NCBI GenBank assembly: GCA_026770585.1
Contig: MU646326.1
Coordinates: 746,303 to 764,628, forward strand
Length of the DNA: 18,326 nucleotides
Reading direction: 5' to 3'
Source of the DNA: Baffinella frigidus
Lineage: Eukaryota; Cryptophyceae; Cryptomonadales; Baffinellaceae
Part shown: in pieces, positions 15,605 to 18,326 of the stretch
Position numbering within the stretch: position 1 is the first letter of the stretch
Layout of the letters: each line of letters starts with the position of its first letter
Made by a program: the position numbers and the translations under genes
Notes under the pieces: model-generated
What the model saw: the letters and a program-made list of their open reading frames with translations, nothing else
What the model was told of the DNA's origin: nothing
Databases searched by the model: none

Positions 15605-15949
15605 GAAGCGTTCTCGGTCCTGCTCATCGTGGCGAACATCGTGTGCTTCGTGCTCTCCACTGTCAAGGGCCTGGGCAACAATGTGTACGAGAAGTTGGAG
15701 CCCTATACCCCTAAACCCTAATCCCTAAACCCCAAACCCTACACCCTAAACCCCACGCCCCAAATCCCAAACCCTAAACCCCAAACCGTAAACCCCAAAT
15801 CCTAAACCCTACACCCCGAAACCTAAACCTCAAACCCCAAACCCTAAACTAGGTTCGAACAGCTGGAGGACATCTCAGTGATGATCCTGACGGTGGAGTA
15901 TGCGCTGCGGTTCTGGTCGTCTGCGGATGACTCGGAGCACGAGATGCGG
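15605..15949 (+). CDS. Voltage-gated cation channel, exons encoding S1 and S2
   Basis: Exon 15605..15684 (acceptor GGTTGCAG) encodes EAFSVLLIVANIVCFVLSTV plus KGLGNN: an 18-residue hydrophobic segment with the Asn typical of S1 in voltage-gated channels. Exon 15853..15949 encodes FEQLEDISVMILTVEYALRF WSSADDSEHEMR: S2 with the pattern LExIxxxIxTVEYxLRxW, including the conserved Glu (charge-transfer site) and the LRFW motif at its inner end. The intron 15685-15852 is GTACGA...ACTAG; joining restores GTG (Val), giving NNV-FEQLED in phase. Donor after MR is GTACTT at 15950. S3-S6 and the pore were not found, so potassium, calcium or sodium type cannot be decided. Downstream sequence is rearranged by duplication and insertion, so the gene may be broken. 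Confidence 0.7.
15685..15852 (+). repeat. Intron built of CCCTAAA-like telomeric repeats
   Basis: From about 15706 to 15849 nearly all of the intron is degenerate CCCTAAA (ACCCTAAACCCC, CCCAAACCCT, CCGAAACCTAAACC). Only the 5' 20 bases (GTACGAGAAGTTGGAG) and the AG end are not repeat-like. Confidence 0.85.
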
Positions 15950-16068
15950 GTACTTCCCTCGGAGCCAGAACATTTCGCCTAAGTCAACTCCCCCCGAAAA
16001 CAAGCGCCTTAAGTCGAACCGTAGCGCGTTCTCCACCGTCAGGATCATCACTGAGATGTCCTCCAGCT
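15950..16068 (-). repeat. Antisense partial copy of the S2 exon in its own downstream intron
   Basis: 16017-16067 is the reverse complement of 15858-15911 with about four mismatches (CTCCACCGTCAGGATCATCA matches exactly). After skipping A4 the pairing continues at 16214-16227 (GTTCGAACCTAGTT) with 15847-15860, which covers the intron end and the exon start. A transcript would fold into a 60-bp hairpin sequestering the exon. Confidence 0.9.
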
Positions 16069-16209
16069 TAATCTCCATACAAGTATTAATTAATTGCTTT
16101 TGGGCAACGAAAATTACTACACGGTTTGCTCATAAAAGTAGTAGTAAAGCATTTGTGTAGTAAATTTCGTTGCGCCAAAAGCAATTGATTAATACTTTTG
16201 TGGTGATGA
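16069..16209. mobile_element. Foldback element A4, 141 bp, target duplication AGCT
   Basis: TAATCTCCATACAAGTATT ... ATACTTTTGTGGTGATGA flanked by AGCT (16065-16068, 16210-16213). Here the target duplication is confirmed by the exon copy, which reads CAGCTGG without interruption at 15860. Confidence 0.93.
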
Positions 16210-16243
16210 AGCTGTTCGAACCTAGTTGTTCGAACCCGACGAC

Positions 16244-16284
16244 GTCGTCTGCGGGATGACGCGGAGCACGAGGTGCGGGTACTC
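16244..16284 (+). pseudogene. Partial copy R2 of channel exon end
   Basis: TCGTCTGCGGGATGACGCGG ... GTGCGG|GTACTC matches the end of the S2 exon (SSADDSEHEMR) and its donor, with a one-base insertion that shifts the frame. Followed at once by K5. Confidence 0.85.
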
Positions 16285-16423
16285 CCACCAGCCCTCCGAG
16301 GTGGACCAAATCGAGGCTGGGGCGTGCGCCAATTTATCTGGCGGCACCTTCGAAAACGAATGTACCGCCCCAAGAAATGGCTCCAAACAATCGTCGATTT
16401 GGTCCGCCTCGCAGGGCTGGTGG
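16285..16423. mobile_element. Foldback element K5 with empty site in R3
   Basis: CCACCAGCCCTCCGAGGTGG ... CCGCCTCGCAGGGCTGGTGG. The flanks GCGGGTACTC and ACCCTTCCTCTCTCC are continuous in copy R3 (16704-16729), so the insertion is proven. Exact target duplication is unclear. Confidence 0.92.
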
Positions 16424-16492
16424 TGACCCTTCCTCTCTCCCTACATGCGGGTACAGACCCTTCCTTTTCCCCGATAGAGTGTCCCGTGTTCA

Positions 16493-16652
16493 TAGGCTAA
16501 AGGCCTGAAAATGGGGTAGTTAGGCCTACGGCATTGCCTAGGACCTTCTATCGTAGGCCGAGGGATCCTAGGACCAAAACGTCTCGGCCTACGGTAGGAG
16601 GTCCTAGGCAATGCCGTAGGCCTAACTACCCCATTTTCAGGCCGTTACCCTA
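16493..16652. mobile_element. Foldback element H2, TA target duplication
   Basis: TA-GGCTAAAGGCCTGAAAATGG ... CCATTTTCAGGCCGTTACCC-TA; arms GGGTAGTTAGGCCTACGGCA almost perfect over 50 bp. Separates R2 and R3 repeat units. Confidence 0.93.
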
Positions 16653-16662
16653 TTAGTGTGTC

Positions 16663-16729
16663 CTGCGGTTCTGGTCGTCTGCGGATGACTCGGAGCACGC
16701 GATGCGGGTACTCACCCTTCCTCTCTCCT
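16663..16729 (+). pseudogene. Partial copy R3 of channel exon end
   Basis: CTGCGGTTCTGGTCGTCTGC ... GATGCGG|GTACTCACCC, encoding LRFWSSADDSEHAMR in an open frame with an intact donor (one Glu to Ala change). It lacks the S2 start, so it is not a full alternative exon. Followed by the intron-like ACCCTTCCTCTCTCC also found after K5. Confidence 0.85.
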
Positions 16730-16752
16730 TCGATGTAGCTACATTCTTCTGC

Positions 16753-16926
16753 GATCGACTTTACAAGTGATTTTATCGCGGCCGAACGTTTTTCAGGTGG
16801 AAACAATTGACTTTCGATTGCGGGTTTTCCGTTTCTCGGGAATTAACGGCATTTGTACGAGATGTCGCCCGAAATTAGGCAGCCTGCGGCGCAAAAAAAT
16901 AGATAAAAACACTTGTAAAGTCAATC
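16753..16926. mobile_element. Foldback element X
   Basis: GATCGACTTTACAAGTGATT (16753) and GATAAAAACACTTGTAAAGTC (16902) arms of about 25 bp around a 125-bp interior. With the adjacent hairpin it interrupts a unit that is continuous at 16430-16490. Confidence 0.7.
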
Positions 16927-16940
16927 ACACAAGAAAATGA

Positions 16941-16987
16941 TTCCCGCCGACTTGGAGCGGGATAGAACCGCTCCAAGTCGGCGGGAA
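16941..16987. other. Perfect 20-bp hairpin with 7-nt loop
   Basis: TTCCCGCCGACTTGGAGCGG / loop GATAGAA / CCGCTCCAAGTCGGCGGGAA with no mismatch. Size fits a small-RNA precursor stem or a very young foldback; no flanking promoter seen. Confidence 0.85.
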
Positions 16988-16993
16988 ACCATT

Positions 16994-17100
16994 AGACCCT
17001 TCCTCTTTCCCGAAAGAGTGTTCCGTGTCTTGGCGCGAGGAAATCGCTGTGGTGTTGCAGGATTCGACGCGAGGCCGCTCGCGTCGCGTGCTGTTGCCAC
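16994..17100. repeat. Second copy of channel-intron tail and unassigned sequence
   Basis: AGACCCTTCCTCTTTCCCGA ... GTGTTCCGTGT matches 16455-16490. Beyond it GATTCGACGCGAGGCCGC / GCTCGCGTCGCGTG forms a small imperfect stem. Confidence 0.65.
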
Positions 17101-17282
17101 ACGAGGATGCTAGAGGGGTCTATTTAAAACCGATGTGCTTTTAAAAGAGGGCATTTGTGTAGTAACTTTCGTTTAATGGTCACGTGACTCTGCTCAAATT
17201 GCACAGTCAGGAGGTTACTTTACCTTATCCTGGTGCAAATATTTACAACCCCACATGTAAATAGGCCCCTCTAGCATTCTCG
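17101..17282. mobile_element. Foldback element Z
   Basis: TGCTAGAGGGGTCTATTT (17108) and AAATAGGCCCCTCTAGCA (to 17276); the complementarity continues weakly outward. Contains GTGTAGTAACTTTCG, a relic of the A/N/P core. Confidence 0.78.
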
Positions 17283-17377
17283 AGTGGTGCTGTGCGAGAC
17301 GAGCACCTCTTTCTTTGAATGTGAGAGACGACGCCGTCGTGCTTGTTCCTCGGGAGACGACCGACAAGCACCTGGTG

Positions 17378-17558
17378 TAGAGCGCTGTGCAGTGAAGTTG
17401 GCCACCGGAAAATGGGAAAATGGGAAAATGGGAAAATTGGAGCCATTTTGTCCACTTTTGAGAAATTCTGGTACTAAATTTCTCAAAGTTGACAAAATGG
17501 CTCCAATTTCACGATGTTTCATTATTTCCCGTGGCCAACTTCTCTGCACAGCGCTCTA
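17378..17558. mobile_element. Foldback element Y with GGGAAAAT microsatellite, TA flanks
   Basis: TA-GAGCGCTGTGCAGTGAAG ... CTTCTCTGCACAGCGCTC-TA; inner arms TTGGAGCCATTTTGTC and GACAAAATGGCTCCAA. GGGAAAAT is repeated about four times in the left arm only (17410-17438). Confidence 0.88.
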
Positions 17559-17603
17559 GCAACGCTCTTCGAGGATCCTCACGGCCCTGGTGGCCCTCTG
17601 CTC

Positions 17604-17753
17604 TTATCTCAGAAAAGGGATTCTAAAATTCGTTTTCTCAAGTCAACTCCCCTTCAAATATGTCAACTTATGCGTAGAGAAAAGAATAAGGTGACGAATT
17701 TGTATAGGAATTGACTTGAGAAAGCGAATTGTAGAATCCCTTTTGTGAGATAA
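17604..17753. mobile_element. Foldback element AA, 150 bp, target duplication GCTC
   Basis: TTATCTCAGAAAAGGGATTC ... GAATCCCTTTTGTGAGATAA flanked by GCTC (17600-17603, 17754-17757). Ends agree with the T...A, 4-bp group. Confidence 0.9.
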
Positions 17754-17822
17754 GCTCTCTGCGAGCGGGCCTCGAGAAAGCTGTTCAACAAGGTCCTTGC
17801 ATAAGTCAACTTTTGTACCAGG

Positions 17823-17880
17823 AATCGTGGGCCGTTGTGCCTTGAAAACGGCCCACGATTGTCAACAACGGCCCGTGATC
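17823..17880. other. Hairpin AATCGTGGGCCGTT with a third direct copy
   Basis: AATCGTGGGCCGTT (17823-17836) and AACGGCCCACGATT (17847-17860) form a perfect 14-bp stem with a 10-nt loop; AACGGCCCGTGATC follows at 17866. Confidence 0.8.
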
Positions 17881-17924
17881 AGTCAACTCAGGCGGTCTCA
17901 GAAGGCTCCAGAAGGGTTTACGAT

Positions 17925-18065
17925 CTCATATTGAAACACTTGTAATTTACAGACTGGATTCCATGAAATTTACCACACATAACGATCTTTCATAGTAATA
18001 TTAAAGCAGACGTGTAGCAATTTTGATTGAAACCCACTGTTACTTCTTAAGTTAACAGAGGTTCC
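17925..18065. mobile_element. Diverged foldback element Q with A/N/P core
   Basis: AAATTTACCACAC (to 17978) and GTGTAGCAATTTTGATTG (from 18012) have the core spacing of N. Outer arms are degenerate; ends are extrapolated from the N spacing. TAATATTAC on the minus strand at 18003-17995. Confidence 0.6.
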
Positions 18066-18326
18066 ACTTTGGCTTTGAGACGTTCCACTCTCGACTTTTG
18101 TCTCGGTGGGCCGCGCTCTTGTAAATTTGAAGTGTTTCCACATGAGACCTGTTCGAGTTAAGTTCGTCTCATCGTCAAAAAAAATTTAGACGTAGATGGA
18201 ACATTAATTTGTAGAGCCATTCCGGTAGGACTTGTCGCGTTTTCGACTTCGAGATTTCAAGATTTCAGACTTCAAAAAGGTTTTAAAGGGCGTAAAACGT
18301 TTTAAAACACACCGTTTCAAATCTCA
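18066..18326. other. Right end, nothing recognised
   Basis: AT-richer sequence with GACGTTCCACT and GTCTCATCGTC words and runs of TTTTAAA. No exon, element end or RNA gene supported. Confidence 0.4.

Noticed and set aside
15706-15849. Chromosome end
   Set aside because: The CCCTAAA-like array is degenerate, short and flanked on both sides by coding exons; an internal telomere-like tract.

Overview
This is a gene-sparse, repeat-dense stretch of a nuclear genome from an intron-rich eukaryote, most likely a microalga or other protist. Three things point there: genes broken into 60-170 bp exons with GT-AG introns and high GC at third codon positions; a nuclear gene for a mitochondrial ATP synthase subunit carrying a presequence; and arrays related to the TTTAGGG/CCCTAAA telomere type. 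I cannot name the lineage; a chromerid-like alga is only one possibility. No single open reading frame of useful length is a gene. The genes had to be read as short exons with matching phases.

Genes. (1) 439-1699, minus strand: 5' half of the mitochondrial F1-ATP synthase gamma subunit gene, with presequence exon, 'VTSIQR/ITKTMKMVAAAKL' junction and a following ARPLGE exon; it runs off the left end. (2) 12693-14176, minus: four phase-compatible exons of an unnamed protein with an 'LPxGLxF...VxxLLGxPD' signature. (3) 15605-15949, plus: two exons encoding S1 and S2 of a voltage-gated cation channel, split by an intron made largely of CCCTAAA-like repeats. Isolated exon candidates lie at 10951-11014, 14759-14839, 15209-15277 and 4079-4216.

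Repeats. More than 30 foldback (near full-length inverted repeat) elements occupy much of the rest. Two target-site groups are visible. One has TA duplications (families F, G, H, V, Y). The other has 4-bp duplications and T...A ends, often exactly 140-141 bp long (A, N, P, L, with relatives W, M, AA). Several insertions have an uninterrupted related copy inside this same window, so they can be proven from the sequence alone (G1, W, K5). A large composite inverted repeat (2817-5215) carries a nearly identical copy of the first exon and upstream flank of the ATP synthase gamma gene.

Layout: 1-1790 gamma-subunit gene with a polypurine intron tract; 1790-2740 degenerate minisatellite and unassigned sequence; 2740-5215 composite inverted repeat; 5312-7303 cluster of four F elements plus A1; 7320-8260 M, L0, G2 and a 65-bp tandem repeat; 8454-9515 nested inverted repeat with V and W insertions; 9597-10501 telomere-like array, L1, H1, V3; 10775-12466 L2, candidate first exon, S, P, R, K1, A2; 12693-14176 gene 2; 14759-15949 channel gene; 15950-17030 partial duplications of the channel exon riddled with A4, K5, H2, X; 17100-18326 Z, Y, AA, Q and a tail without recognised features.
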